Source: Tyzzerella sp. | Lineage (GTDB): Bacteria > Bacillota > Clostridia > Lachnospirales > Lachnospiraceae | DNA length: 64,000 nt | NCBI GenBank assembly: GCA_017465565.1 | Contig: JAFTWA010000022.1 | Location: 1-64,000 of the forward strand | Direction of reading: 5' to 3' | In this document: in pieces, positions 32,449 through 41,984 of the stretch | How positions within the stretch are numbered: the stretch's first letter is position 1 | Layout of the letters: each line of letters begins with the position of its first letter | The notes under the pieces: generated by a model | The model's input: only the letters and a program-made list of their open reading frames with translations | The model's database searches: none | Told to the model about the DNA's origin: nothing | Program-made: the position numbers and the translations under genes

Positions 32449-35400
32449 ATGGAGAATAATAGCGTAACAACTAAGCAAAAAACGAAAAGATTAGTGATTC
32501 TGCTGGCAGCTATTTTTCTGTTGTGCGGGGTCAGTCTTGGAGGAATATATGCATGGAAGACTTGGAATGAGAAGCCGGTAGCGGAAAATCCGGACGATGA
32601 CAAGATTCCTATAGATAATTATGTTCCAGGCGACCTTGTACTAGATGAAGAAGGAATGCCAGAGGATGGTTCGGATATTACAGAGACAGAGACAGCTATC
32701 GACGCTGACACTCTGCGGGCACTTCTGTTGACAGACGGGAAATTTGCCATTGAACTGACAGAGGACATTCGCATTGATGAGACTCTGGTAGTAAATGGTA
32801 CGAAGAAGCTTGTGGGAAATAAGAGCATTATCATGGAACTGTATGCAGAGCCATTTCAGTCTGTAGCCTCAGTTTCAGCAGGCTCTACTCTGATTCTGGA
32901 CGGTGTGACACTGGACGGAAATGGAATTGCAAACGGTGTAACGGTAGGAAAAAACGCTGGTTTCACTGGACTTTCAGGGAAAATCCTGTATCCAGTACCT
33001 TATGGCGTTCTTGTTGCAGGTAATGCAAGACTTTCAGGTATCACAATTGACCACAGCGCGGATATCGGACTTTGCGTGGAAGAAGGCGGAAAGGTTTCCC
33101 TGGAAGGTGGAAAGATTGTGGATGCTGCTCAGTCAGGTATTCACATCCAGCCGACTGCCCAGGTTACCATCAGCAATGATGCGCTGATTGAAGGCAGCCA
33201 ATATTTGGTAAGAAACAGAGGTACCTGCGTCATGACAGGCGGAACGCTGCGTGATACATCTGGATGTCTCGTATACAGTAATGGAGATTTTACGGTCGAC
33301 TATCAGGGGAAAAATGCTGATGACAGACTGGAATGGTACAATGCACGCGGAGAAGCTGGAATCCGTATCGGAAGCGGCGGTACAGCAGTCATCAATGGTG
33401 TGTATGTACATGATATTACCGGTGTTGGCATCTCAGTCGTGAACCATGGTGGTACAGAAATTACAAATACTGTGATTGCAAATACAGGAAGCTATGGTTT
33501 TTCAACTTATGGCGGAAAAGAAGAGGTTGTGCTGAAAGATGTGCAGATTCTGGATACAAAAGCCAGTGCGGTGCGTGCCCACAGCACTACGAAAACAACG
33601 CTTACCAATGTGACAGTGAAGAATACAACTGGATTTGGAATCAAGAACGAAAATAATCTTGTAGTTGCAAATAATGTAACAATTGAAAACAGCGAAAATA
33701 CCGGAATCTGGGGTAACACTGGTTCTACAACAGAAGTAGACGGTGCGACTATCATCAAACCAGGAAAATTTGGTGTTGAAAACAATTCTGCAAAGATGAC
33801 TTTGAAGAATGTTAAGATTACAGACCCTGCAAGAATGGGATATGTCGGCAAAAGAGAATCTGTTACAACGATTGCCAATATGACGATTGAAAATGCACCA
33901 GAACGCGGTATTTACAATCTTGGCGGAACAGTAACAGCTAGTGACGTGACTGTAAAATCAACAGGAACCTACGCTGTATCAACGGCGAAGTCTGGTGAGT
34001 TCCCAGGTTCAATGACTATTACAAACCTGACAGTAACAGGAGTGAAAGAACGCGATGGTGTAAACTGCTATGAGTCTGTTCTGACTGTAACAAAAGGAAA
34101 GATTTCTGATGCCAAACGCCACGGTGCTATCGCATCAAAGGGCGGCAAGATGACTTTGACAGACGTAGAGATTTCTGATTGTGGAGAACGCGGTGTTACG
34201 GGTTCAGGCGGAGATATCACTCTTAAAAATGTAACTGTTAAAAACGCTGGCAAGTTTGGTGTAACAACCAGCAAGTCAGGAGAATATGTAGGTCAGGTAG
34301 TTGCAGAAAATCTTACTATCAAAGGCGTAAATGGTAATGCATTAAATAACAATGCTTCGGTTATGAAGATAACAAGCGCAACCATCTCTGATGTGGCAGG
34401 CAACGGTGCATATGCAGAAAAAGGTGCCCAGCTGACATTAAAAGATGTAGAAATCAAAGATGCTGCAAAACGTGGTATTTATCTGAGAAACGAAGGCACG
34501 AAAGCAATCGTGACAGATACGGAGCTTCTCAGTACTGGACAGAGCAGTATCTTCCAAGAACCGGGAACGGTAGTAGAAGCAACAGGCGTGACTGTTGATG
34601 ACTCAAAGAGTTACGGTGTTTTTGTAAAAGGTGCGACATTTACAGGACAGAATGTGACAGTTGCCAACACAACAGAAAACAGCATTAATATCAGTGCTTC
34701 TGCGGAGGATGGAAAATCTGTTGTGAATGTAACGGGCCTTAACATTAAAAATGCAGGAAAACGTGGTGTTGCTAACTCAGGAGGCGAAGTGACTCTTGCG
34801 GATGTGAACATCACAAATCCAGGAACCTATGGAGCAACTACCAGCAAGTCTGGTGAGTATGTAGGTAAGTTGGATATCACAAATCTGACTATCACAGGTG
34901 TACAGAAGAATAATGCTCTGAATAACAATGGTTCTGTTATGAACGTATCTAAAGGAACACTTTCTGATATTGCAGGAAATGGTGCATATGTAGAAAACGG
35001 CGGTCAGCTCGCACTGACAGGCGTAGAAATTAAAGATGCTGAAAAGCGTGGTATTTATGTAAATGATGCGAAGACACAGGTTACGCTGACAGACACGAAG
35101 ATTTCTGGTACAACAGAGAGCAGTATTTTCCAGGAACCAGGAACCATCGTGGAGGCAGACAATGTGACCATTGATACTTCTAAGAGCTATGGTGTCTTTG
35201 TAAATGCAGCTTCCTTCACAGGAAAAGTGCTGAAGGTGTCAAATACAACTGAAAGCAGTTTTAATATTGAAAGTTCTGATGAGAATGGAAAATCTGTTGT
35301 GACAGTAGACGGTTTAACGATTACAAATACAGATAACCGTGGTGTTGCAAACAGAGGTGGTGATGTGACTCTTACAGATGTAACAATCACCGATGCAGGA

Positions 35401-37650
35401 ACTTATGGAGCAACTACAAGTAAAGTGGGCGAACTGGTTGGTAAACTTGATGTTACGAATCTGACTATCACAGGTGTGAAGGCAAACAATGCCTTGAATT
35501 GTAACGGTTCTGTTTTGAACGTAACAAATGAAGAGATAGGAAAGATTTCAGGTGTAGCACAGAATGGTATCTATGTTGAAAATGCTGGTGAAGCAACGCT
35601 CACAAATGTAGAAATTGATGACTGTGGAAAACGAGGTATTTATGTAAATGGAGCGGATGTAGAGGCGACACTTACAAATGTGAAGGTTTCTAATACAGTT
35701 ATGACAAATATTCGTGTGCAAGGCGGAGCAGAATTAAATGCAACAGATGTTGTTGTAGAGATGAATGATGAGATAGGAAAAGCTGTCGGTCAAGAAAACT
35801 TCTACGGTATCTGTATCGTTGGTGCTGCGTCACAGGTGACTATTGACGGTGAAAAGTCTACTGTTACAAGAAACAAACTTGCAGAAAATGTAGTGCCAGA
35901 AAAGAGTGCTGTATGGGTTGAATCAGGAAGTCTGACTATCAAAGGTGGTACATACAATGGACTTAGAGCGACAGAAGGAGGCGCTATTTATACAAAGGGA
36001 ACGCTTAACATAAATGGTGGAAATTATGCAGGTAATAGTGCAACAAATGGTGGTGCTATTTATAACATGGGCGGAAACTTAACGATAGTTGATGGTACTT
36101 TCGAAAGTAATAGTGCTGAAAGAGGTGCTGTTGTCTACAACAATGGGACCATGCGTGTGACAGGCGGTATTTTTGGAAATGAAAACAAAGGTAATGAAGC
36201 TTCTGTGCATGGAGGAGTCATCTTTAACAACACTACTCATAGCCTTGAAATAACAGGCGGTACTTACCAATATAATATAGCTACTAATAGAGGCGGTGTT
36301 GTATTAAGTCAAGGAACTGTGAAAATCACTGGAGGCGAATTTGCACACAACACAGCAAATGGAACACAAGGTGGTGGCGTAATTGGTGCTACTGGTAATG
36401 CTACATTGAACATAGAAGGTGGCAATTTCCATGATAACACAGCAACTGTAGGTGGAGCGATTGAGTGTAATTGTACATTAACAATCAAAGATGGAATCTT
36501 TAATAAGAATACAGCGGTAAAAGGTGGAGCTATATACCTAGAATCTTCAGGTAGATTGACTGTGAAGAATGGTGCAACTTTCGGTGGAGAAGAAGAACAA
36601 GGCAATACAGCTACTGAAAGTGGTGGAGCAGTATATTGTGCAGGCTCATCTAAGGCGACAATCGAAGGTGGTGTGTTTGCATATAACACAGCAGCAGGTG
36701 TTACAGGTGGCGGAGCGATTAGCGGCGAAAACGGAACAACAATCACGGTGTCTGGTGGTTCTTTCCATCATAATGCGGCGACATCAACTGCCGCAAATGC
36801 AGATGTATACGGTGGCGGTGCTATTGAAAGTAATGGTGATGTAGTGATTTCTGGTGGAACCTTTGAACAGAATACTGCAAAGAAGGGTGGAGCAGTATAT
36901 ATAGATACTGCAGGTAGCCTCAATATAACAGGTGGTATTTTTGGTGGAGCTGAAGGAAAAGGTAATGCTACTACTTATAGAGGTGGTGTAATTTATATTA
37001 CAGATAGAACAACAGCACCTGCAAATACAAATGTGACAATTGCAAATGCAACGTTCAGCTATAATAAAGTTGCAAATGATAGTGCTGTGTCTGGTGGCGT
37101 TATGTATGTGGGAACCAATAATAAGGTCACAATTGGAACTTGTACATTTAATGACAACAAAGCTGAATATACAGGTGCAACTTCCGAAACTTACATCTTA
37201 GGAGGCGTTATTACTATAGATAGTAGTGAAGTGGAAATCACAAATAGTAATTTTAGTAATAATAAGGCAAATATAGGTGGAGCGATTTATGTAGCCAATA
37301 CAGGTAAATTGACACTGAAAAATTGTGAATTCGCAGATAACAAGGGGACATCGAATAGAGACGATGATATCCGTTGCCAAAATACTAGCACACTTTATCT
37401 TGGAGGCAAAGTGATAGCACAGGTGGCTTTGAATAATACTGCAAAGATGTATGTTGACGAGGTGTTAACAGAAGACAGTGAGATTACGGTAAGAATAATA
37501 AATGGATTATCTAGCAATAGAGTAATTGTTGAATTTACAAATAACGTAAGCATGTCAGATGATTTGAAAAAAGAGATTTTTATTTTACGCAGTGATAGCA
37601 AAGGTAGTTCATTGTCTTTTGCAGATAACAAAGTAACGGTTCTTAAATAA
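32449..37650 (+). CDS. Giant membrane-anchored beta-helix repeat protein (1733 residues)
   Basis: N-terminal basic stretch then one hydrophobic helix (about residues 15-37) act as an uncleaved signal anchor; the rest is extracellular. Residues about 85-1130 are right-handed parallel beta-helix repeats (VTNLTITG, LTDVTITD, GRGV/ RGIY turns) including three long near-tandem units of about 191 residues. Residues about 1150-1690 change to Pmp-like coils (GGAIY..., GTFE.N.A). No catalytic motif of a pectate lyase is obvious and no sortase signal is present. A glycan-binding, adhesive or hydrolytic surface role is possible. AGGAGG site; directly follows the MBL lipoprotein. Confidence 0.88.
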   Translation: MENNSVTTKQKTKRLVILLAAIFLLCGVSLGGIYAWKTWNEKPVAENPDDDKIPIDNYVPGDLVLDEEGMPEDGSDITETETAIDADTLRALLLTDGKFAIELTEDIRIDETLVVNGTKKLVGNKSIIMELYAEPFQSVASVSAGSTLILDGVTLDGNGIANGVTVGKNAGFTGLSGKILYPVPYGVLVAGNARLSGITIDHSADIGLCVEEGGKVSLEGGKIVDAAQSGIHIQPTAQVTISNDALIEGSQYLVRNRGTCVMTGGTLRDTSGCLVYSNGDFTVDYQGKNADDRLEWYNARGEAGIRIGSGGTAVINGVYVHDITGVGISVVNHGGTEITNTVIANTGSYGFSTYGGKEEVVLKDVQILDTKASAVRAHSTTKTTLTNVTVKNTTGFGIKNENNLVVANNVTIENSENTGIWGNTGSTTEVDGATIIKPGKFGVENNSAKMTLKNVKITDPARMGYVGKRESVTTIANMTIENAPERGIYNLGGTVTASDVTVKSTGTYAVSTAKSGEFPGSMTITNLTVTGVKERDGVNCYESVLTVTKGKISDAKRHGAIASKGGKMTLTDVEISDCGERGVTGSGGDITLKNVTVKNAGKFGVTTSKSGEYVGQVVAENLTIKGVNGNALNNNASVMKITSATISDVAGNGAYAEKGAQLTLKDVEIKDAAKRGIYLRNEGTKAIVTDTELLSTGQSSIFQEPGTVVEATGVTVDDSKSYGVFVKGATFTGQNVTVANTTENSINISASAEDGKSVVNVTGLNIKNAGKRGVANSGGEVTLADVNITNPGTYGATTSKSGEYVGKLDITNLTITGVQKNNALNNNGSVMNVSKGTLSDIAGNGAYVENGGQLALTGVEIKDAEKRGIYVNDAKTQVTLTDTKISGTTESSIFQEPGTIVEADNVTIDTSKSYGVFVNAASFTGKVLKVSNTTESSFNIESSDENGKSVVTVDGLTITNTDNRGVANRGGDVTLTDVTITDAGTYGATTSKVGELVGKLDVTNLTITGVKANNALNCNGSVLNVTNEEIGKISGVAQNGIYVENAGEATLTNVEIDDCGKRGIYVNGADVEATLTNVKVSNTVMTNIRVQGGAELNATDVVVEMNDEIGKAVGQENFYGICIVGAASQVTIDGEKSTVTRNKLAENVVPEKSAVWVESGSLTIKGGTYNGLRATEGGAIYTKGTLNINGGNYAGNSATNGGAIYNMGGNLTIVDGTFESNSAERGAVVYNNGTMRVTGGIFGNENKGNEASVHGGVIFNNTTHSLEITGGTYQYNIATNRGGVVLSQGTVKITGGEFAHNTANGTQGGGVIGATGNATLNIEGGNFHDNTATVGGAIECNCTLTIKDGIFNKNTAVKGGAIYLESSGRLTVKNGATFGGEEEQGNTATESGGAVYCAGSSKATIEGGVFAYNTAAGVTGGGAISGENGTTITVSGGSFHHNAATSTAANADVYGGGAIESNGDVVISGGTFEQNTAKKGGAVYIDTAGSLNITGGIFGGAEGKGNATTYRGGVIYITDRTTAPANTNVTIANATFSYNKVANDSAVSGGVMYVGTNNKVTIGTCTFNDNKAEYTGATSETYILGGVITIDSSEVEITNSNFSNNKANIGGAIYVANTGKLTLKNCEFADNKGTSNRDDDIRCQNTSTLYLGGKVIAQVALNNTAKMYVDEVLTEDSEITVRIINGLSSNRVIVEFTNNVSMSDDLKKEIFILRSDSKGSSLSFADNKVTVLK
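34249..35800 (+). repeat. Internal tandem repeats in the beta-helix gene
   Basis: Three units start at 34249, 34822 and 35398 (periods 573 and 576 bases), each beginning with a G-[TK]-[YF]-G-x-TTSKSGE-like motif. The third is incomplete. A shorter, more divergent relative begins near 33964. Confidence 0.75.
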
Positions 37651-37662
37651 AATTAAACACTC

Positions 37663-37688
37663 GCAGGCAGCCTACTCAGGCTGCCTGC
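37663..37688 (+). other. GC-rich perfect hairpin without T-tract
   Basis: GCAGGCAGCC-TACTCA-GGCTGCCTGC followed by AAATATT. It is likely an mRNA-stabilising or processing stem, or a weak terminator, between the beta-helix gene and the sugar enzyme genes. Confidence 0.6.
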
Positions 37689-37713
37689 AAATATTCATTA
37701 ATGGAGGTGTGTT

Positions 37714-38613
37714 ATGAGAGTATCAACAACTACAGGCATCTGCGGCACAGTCCTATGGAAACACAAGATGTATTTTTCCTGCGAGGATTCTATCCGGGCT
37801 GTGAAAGAAGCAGGCTTCGATGCTATAGATATAAGCTTCGATACATACGAGCGTGAGGGGCTTCCTATGACTCAGCCTGACTGGAAGGACTGGATAAAAC
37901 GTCAGAAGGAACTCTGTGATGAACTGGGACTTCCAATCACTCAGGGACATGCCCATTATTATTCTTCCAAGCAGAACCGGGAGTTTACACCCCTTGAAAG
38001 GGAAGTACACATCAGTAAGATGATGCGAGATATCGAAGCCGCAGGAATCTGCAGGATTCCATGGCTGGTGTTCCACCCTGCAACCTCATATGACAGCGCA
38101 GGGTATTCCCGCCGTGAGACCTTAAAGAATGAGACAGAGAGATTTAAGCGGTTCGGTGAGATGGCTGCCAAGCATGGCGTGGGAATTGCCATTGAGAACA
38201 TAGGGCGTACCAAGAGTGGTGACAAGCTGTTTGGGACTACGACGGAAGAATTATTAGAACTTCTGGACTGTCTGGGTGACGACAACCTGTTCGGTATCTG
38301 CTGGGATACGGGGCACGGTAATCTGCATAAGATTAACCAGCCTGAGGCCATACGTCAGATGGGAAAGCGTCTGAAGGCGCTTCACATCCACGATAACCGT
38401 GGGGAGAAGGATGAGCATCAGCTGCCTTATCTGGGAAATATAGAGTGGGAGCCATTACTTCGTACATTAAAAGAAGTGGAGTATGCAGGAGATTTCACTT
38501 ATGAGGCTAACTTCTTTACCCCAGGATTTGACCCGGAATTTCATCCGGAAGCCATGAAGTTCGCCTGCAAATTGGCGCGCCATATGGTTTCATTGTGCGA
38601 AAATAATTTTTAA
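37714..38613 (+). CDS. Sugar phosphate isomerase/epimerase-like TIM-barrel protein
   Basis: A 299-residue cytosolic enzyme of the AP-endonuclease-2-like TIM-barrel superfamily (IolE, ketose 3-epimerases, hydroxypyruvate isomerase). Metal-ligand regions are visible: AIENIGRTKSG (Glu), CWDTGHGNLH (Asp, His), LHIHDNRGEKDEHQLP (His) and TYEANF (Glu). GGAGGTG precedes the ATG. It heads a run of five small-sugar genes and probably interconverts the imported sugar or its keto form; the exact substrate is unknown. Confidence 0.88.
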   Translation: MRVSTTTGICGTVLWKHKMYFSCEDSIRAVKEAGFDAIDISFDTYEREGLPMTQPDWKDWIKRQKELCDELGLPITQGHAHYYSSKQNREFTPLEREVHISKMMRDIEAAGICRIPWLVFHPATSYDSAGYSRRETLKNETERFKRFGEMAAKHGVGIAIENIGRTKSGDKLFGTTTEELLELLDCLGDDNLFGICWDTGHGNLHKINQPEAIRQMGKRLKALHIHDNRGEKDEHQLPYLGNIEWEPLLRTLKEVEYAGDFTYEANFFTPGFDPEFHPEAMKFACKLARHMVSLCENNF

Positions 38614-38630
38614 GAAGAGGAAATGGTTTT

Positions 38631-39887
38631 ATGGATTTTAAGGTATTACTTCAAGGTATAAATAGCTGCGAGTGTGGAAAGAGCCATGTCTGTCCTATAG
38701 AACATGTAATCATAGAACGTGATGCACTGAAGTCACTTGGTGATATATGTGAAAGCTATCAAAGTATTTTGATGGTGTCTGACCAGAATACATATAGAGT
38801 TTGTGGAAAAGAAGTGGCAGAGATTCTTGGTGCAAAGATTACAACAAGCATTATGTTTGAAACAGGAGATGCGCCGCTGATTCCAAATGAAGAAGCAATT
38901 GAGGCGATTCATGCAAAATTTATAGATGGCGTAGACTTGGTATTAGGTGTTGGTTCAGGGGTTATCAACGATTTATGTAAAATTGTAAGCTTTGAACACA
39001 AGCTGCCATATTATATTGTTGCAACAGCACCGTCTATGGATGGCTATGCATCGGTTGGTTCTGCACTCATTTTAAAAGGCATGAAAGTAACTTTAAATGC
39101 CGCGCCGCCGAAAGCAATCATTGCAGATACAAAGGTTTTGAAGGATGCTCCAATGGATATGCTTCAGGCTGGCTACGGTGATATTATCGGTAAATACTCA
39201 TGTCTCAATGACTGGAAATTGAGCGCATTGATTAACGATGAATATTTTTGTCAGAAGGTATATGACATTACATACGAAACAACAGACCAAGTGAGAGATT
39301 TGGCTGAAGGTGTGGTAAATCGTGAAGAAGACGCCATTGGAGCACTCATGGAAGCCTTGGTGGTAGTTGGTATCGCTATGGCTTATGTGGGAAATTCAAG
39401 GCCGGCTTCTGGAAGTGAGCATCATTTCTCACATTATTTTGAAATAACAGGTATCTTAACAGGAACGCCATATCTGGCACATGGTATTGACGTTGTATAT
39501 TCATCAGTGCTTACTGCGAAGCTTCGTGAACAGATTCTTGCGTCTGTACCTGTAAGGCGTGGATTCAATGAAGAAGAGTGGAAGAACGAAGTGGAGAGAA
39601 TTTACTTAAGCTCTGCAGATGAGGTTGTGCAGCTTCAGAAAAGATTAGGCTGGTACTGGGAAGATAACAGCGAAAAAGTATTGTCAAAATGGAATGAAAT
39701 CAAAGAATTGCTTGCAGAGGCACCAACTGAGGATGAGGTGCTTCAGATGGTGGAAGCAGTCGGTATGAATTATCAAGAATTTATTGATTTGTACGGACAG
39801 GCAAAAATTGATGACGCAATTCTATATGCCAAAGATTTAAAAGACCGTTACTCAGTTCTTTGGTTATATTATGAATTTTTTAGATAG
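38631..39887 (+). CDS. AraM-like iron/zinc-dependent dehydrogenase (glycerol-1-phosphate dehydrogenase family)
   Basis: A 418-residue protein of the dehydroquinate-synthase-like fold. NAD-binding VLGVGSGVINDLCK near residue 105, substrate loop ATAPSMDGYAS, and metal ligands in GYGDIIGK (Asp), GSEHHFSH (His) and LAHGID (His). Characterised relatives are archaeal glycerol-1-phosphate dehydrogenase and Bacillus AraM, which reduce dihydroxyacetone phosphate. In a sugar locus it may act on another polyol phosphate instead. It follows the epimerase gene by 17 bases in the same operon. Confidence 0.87.
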   Translation: MDFKVLLQGINSCECGKSHVCPIEHVIIERDALKSLGDICESYQSILMVSDQNTYRVCGKEVAEILGAKITTSIMFETGDAPLIPNEEAIEAIHAKFIDGVDLVLGVGSGVINDLCKIVSFEHKLPYYIVATAPSMDGYASVGSALILKGMKVTLNAAPPKAIIADTKVLKDAPMDMLQAGYGDIIGKYSCLNDWKLSALINDEYFCQKVYDITYETTDQVRDLAEGVVNREEDAIGALMEALVVVGIAMAYVGNSRPASGSEHHFSHYFEITGILTGTPYLAHGIDVVYSSVLTAKLREQILASVPVRRGFNEEEWKNEVERIYLSSADEVVQLQKRLGWYWEDNSEKVLSKWNEIKELLAEAPTEDEVLQMVEAVGMNYQEFIDLYGQAKIDDAILYAKDLKDRYSVLWLYYEFFR

Positions 39888-39903
39888 ATACGGAGGGAAT
39901 AAC

Positions 39904-41316
39904 ATGTTTGACTATAAAGTGAAAATCGGTCTTGTACCTATGCGCCGCAACACCACGGACCGTCCGAGAGGAGCAAGCTGGAACTGGTATTCTCCAGAGC
40001 AGCGGGCAATTCAGGTTGTAGGTTATATTGAAGAAAATTTTGCAAGCGGACAGGTTTCGTTTGTGGATACAAAGGGGCTTGGAATCGGTGATTTGATTTT
40101 TGATGATCAGTCTGCACAGCAGGCAATTGAACGCATGAAAAATGAAAATGTAGACGCGGTCATGATTATCAACTGTAACTTTGGAAACGAAGAAGCAGGG
40201 GCTGATATTGCGAGAGAGCTGGGAAAACCAGTGCTGATTTATGCACCGCTGGATGAAGAGTACAGTCCAGATGGAACACGTACAACGGATTCACAGTGTG
40301 GATTGTTCGGATTATCCAGACAGCTGCAGCGTTTCCATATTCCATTTTCGAATCTGCCAAGCTGTAAGGTGGAATCTGACAAATTCAGCGCTGGATTTGA
40401 ACAGTTTGTGAGAGTTGTCTGTATGGTGAAGAATTTTAAAGGCATGAGAATTGGACAGGTAGGAACGCGCCCGATTCCATTTTACTCAGTTATGTACAAT
40501 GAAGGAGAATTATTGGAGAAATTTGGAATCAGGATTATACCAATTAACTTTGCCATCATTGAGCAGAGAATGAAGACAGCTGCAGAAAATTATAAGGAAG
40601 AGATTGCAGGCTTTGAAGAGTATTTCAAAACCAATTACAAAATGGACGATTTGACGCCGAAGTATATCAACGGGCTTGCTACCATGGCGGTAATGTACCG
40701 CAACTTATTTGAAGAATACAATCTGGATATTATGGCAACCGAATGCTGGACAGCAACTCCGATTATGTTTGATGGGTTAGCTCCATGTGCAGTACTTGGA
40801 CTTTTGAATGACCTTGGATATATGATTGCCTGTGAAAACGACATTCACTGTGCCATGACCATGGCAGTCTTGAAATGTGCGACTTTAGGAAAAAGGAAAC
40901 CGTTGTTTGGAGAGTTCACTGTAAGACATCCGGAAAATGAAAACGCAGAGCTTTTATGGCATTGTGGACAGTTCCCACTGTCACAAAAGGCACCTGATTG
41001 TGAAGCGTCTCTGGTAAACCAGCGAGAATGGTTCAGGGGAAAAGACGGTACATACACAGCTGCGCGCATTGACCAGGAAAGCGGAGATTATATGATGCTG
41101 CCACTCCTTTGCCACACCACAGAAGGACCAAAAACCAACGGAACCTATATCTGGGGTGAATTTGAGAATTTGCAAAAGGTTGAAGACCGCTTGCTGCAAG
41201 GTCCTTACATTCATCATTTTATTGAAATTGAGGGTGATTATCGGAAAGAATTAGAGGAATTCTGCAAGTATGTTCCGAACCTTAAGCTAGACAGAACACT
41301 GGAGTGGGGAAAGTAG
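39904..41316 (+). CDS. L-fucose/L-arabinose isomerase-like protein
   Basis: A 470-residue protein of the FucI/AraA fold family, from the ATG at 39904 after GGAGGG (an in-frame ATG at 39871 lies inside the previous gene). The C-terminal domain has TECWTATPIMFDGLAPC, ENDIHCAMTM, and late His-containing segments (LLWHCGQFPLS), resembling isomerase active-site strands. Members of this broad family isomerise aldoses to ketoses, but several have other roles, so the reaction is only inferred. The 17-base gap to the AraM-like gene supports one operon. Confidence 0.83.
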   Translation: MFDYKVKIGLVPMRRNTTDRPRGASWNWYSPEQRAIQVVGYIEENFASGQVSFVDTKGLGIGDLIFDDQSAQQAIERMKNENVDAVMIINCNFGNEEAGADIARELGKPVLIYAPLDEEYSPDGTRTTDSQCGLFGLSRQLQRFHIPFSNLPSCKVESDKFSAGFEQFVRVVCMVKNFKGMRIGQVGTRPIPFYSVMYNEGELLEKFGIRIIPINFAIIEQRMKTAAENYKEEIAGFEEYFKTNYKMDDLTPKYINGLATMAVMYRNLFEEYNLDIMATECWTATPIMFDGLAPCAVLGLLNDLGYMIACENDIHCAMTMAVLKCATLGKRKPLFGEFTVRHPENENAELLWHCGQFPLSQKAPDCEASLVNQREWFRGKDGTYTAARIDQESGDYMMLPLLCHTTEGPKTNGTYIWGEFENLQKVEDRLLQGPYIHHFIEIEGDYRKELEEFCKYVPNLKLDRTLEWGK

Positions 41317-41328
41317 AGGAATTATGTT

Positions 41329-41955
41329 ATGGTTTTAGAAAAAATATATAGCATCGATGATGAAGTATTTGCGGAGTACGGAAGAAAAATTACAGGTGCA
41401 GATGTGACAGAGATTGTTGCTGCAGGTAAAGCAATTACGTTTCCAAAAGAGGGTTCGGCTTACGAACCTTCCACAGCTGCATTTGAAGAATTGGCAATTT
41501 CAGAGTGGATTCGAAAAGAATGCTTTGGCGAGCTGCCAACGCAGGTTGGTTATTGCTATGGACATAGCAATTTCTTAAACGCATGGGAATGGCATACAAG
41601 CAGTGAGATTAATATTGCAGTAACTGACTTGGTGTTAATTTTAGCAAAAAGAAGCGATTATCAAGATGGAAAAATAGATTCGTCCACAGCAAAAGCATTT
41701 CTTCTGAAAGCGGGAGATATGGTGGAGGTTTATGCAACGACATTACATTTCTGTCCATGCGAAGTGAGTAAAGAAGGATTTGGCTGTGTGGTTGCTTTAC
41801 CAAAGGGAACCAACACGCCATTGGATGAAAAGGCTGGGGACCCACTGTTGTTCCGCAAAAATAAGTGGCTGATTGCACATGAAGAGAATGAAGGGCTCAT
41901 TGCGCGGGGCGTTGCTCCGGGCATTATAGGGCCAAATTATGAAATTAAGTATTAG
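41329..41955 (+). CDS. DUF4867-family protein
   Basis: A 208-residue cytosolic protein that matches, as I recognise it, the DUF4867 family: cupin-like strands with GHSNFLNAWEWHTSSEINIAV and VYATTLHFCPCEV, the His/Glu residues of which could bind a metal. It ends GVAPGIIGPNYEIKY. Function unknown; it is 12 bases from the isomerase-like gene and may be a sugar isomerase or mutarotase. The ATG at 41329 follows AGAGGA by eight bases; an ATG at 41324 is out of frame. Confidence 0.8.
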   Translation: MVLEKIYSIDDEVFAEYGRKITGADVTEIVAAGKAITFPKEGSAYEPSTAAFEELAISEWIRKECFGELPTQVGYCYGHSNFLNAWEWHTSSEINIAVTDLVLILAKRSDYQDGKIDSSTAKAFLLKAGDMVEVYATTLHFCPCEVSKEGFGCVVALPKGTNTPLDEKAGDPLLFRKNKWLIAHEENEGLIARGVAPGIIGPNYEIKY

Positions 41956-41984
41956 TAAAGCAGCCGAAAAGGAGAAAATTATTT

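Noticed and set aside
32449-37650. The repeats as a CRISPR array or DNA tandem repeat.
   Set aside because: The periodicity is protein-level within one long open frame, with no short identical repeats and unique spacers.
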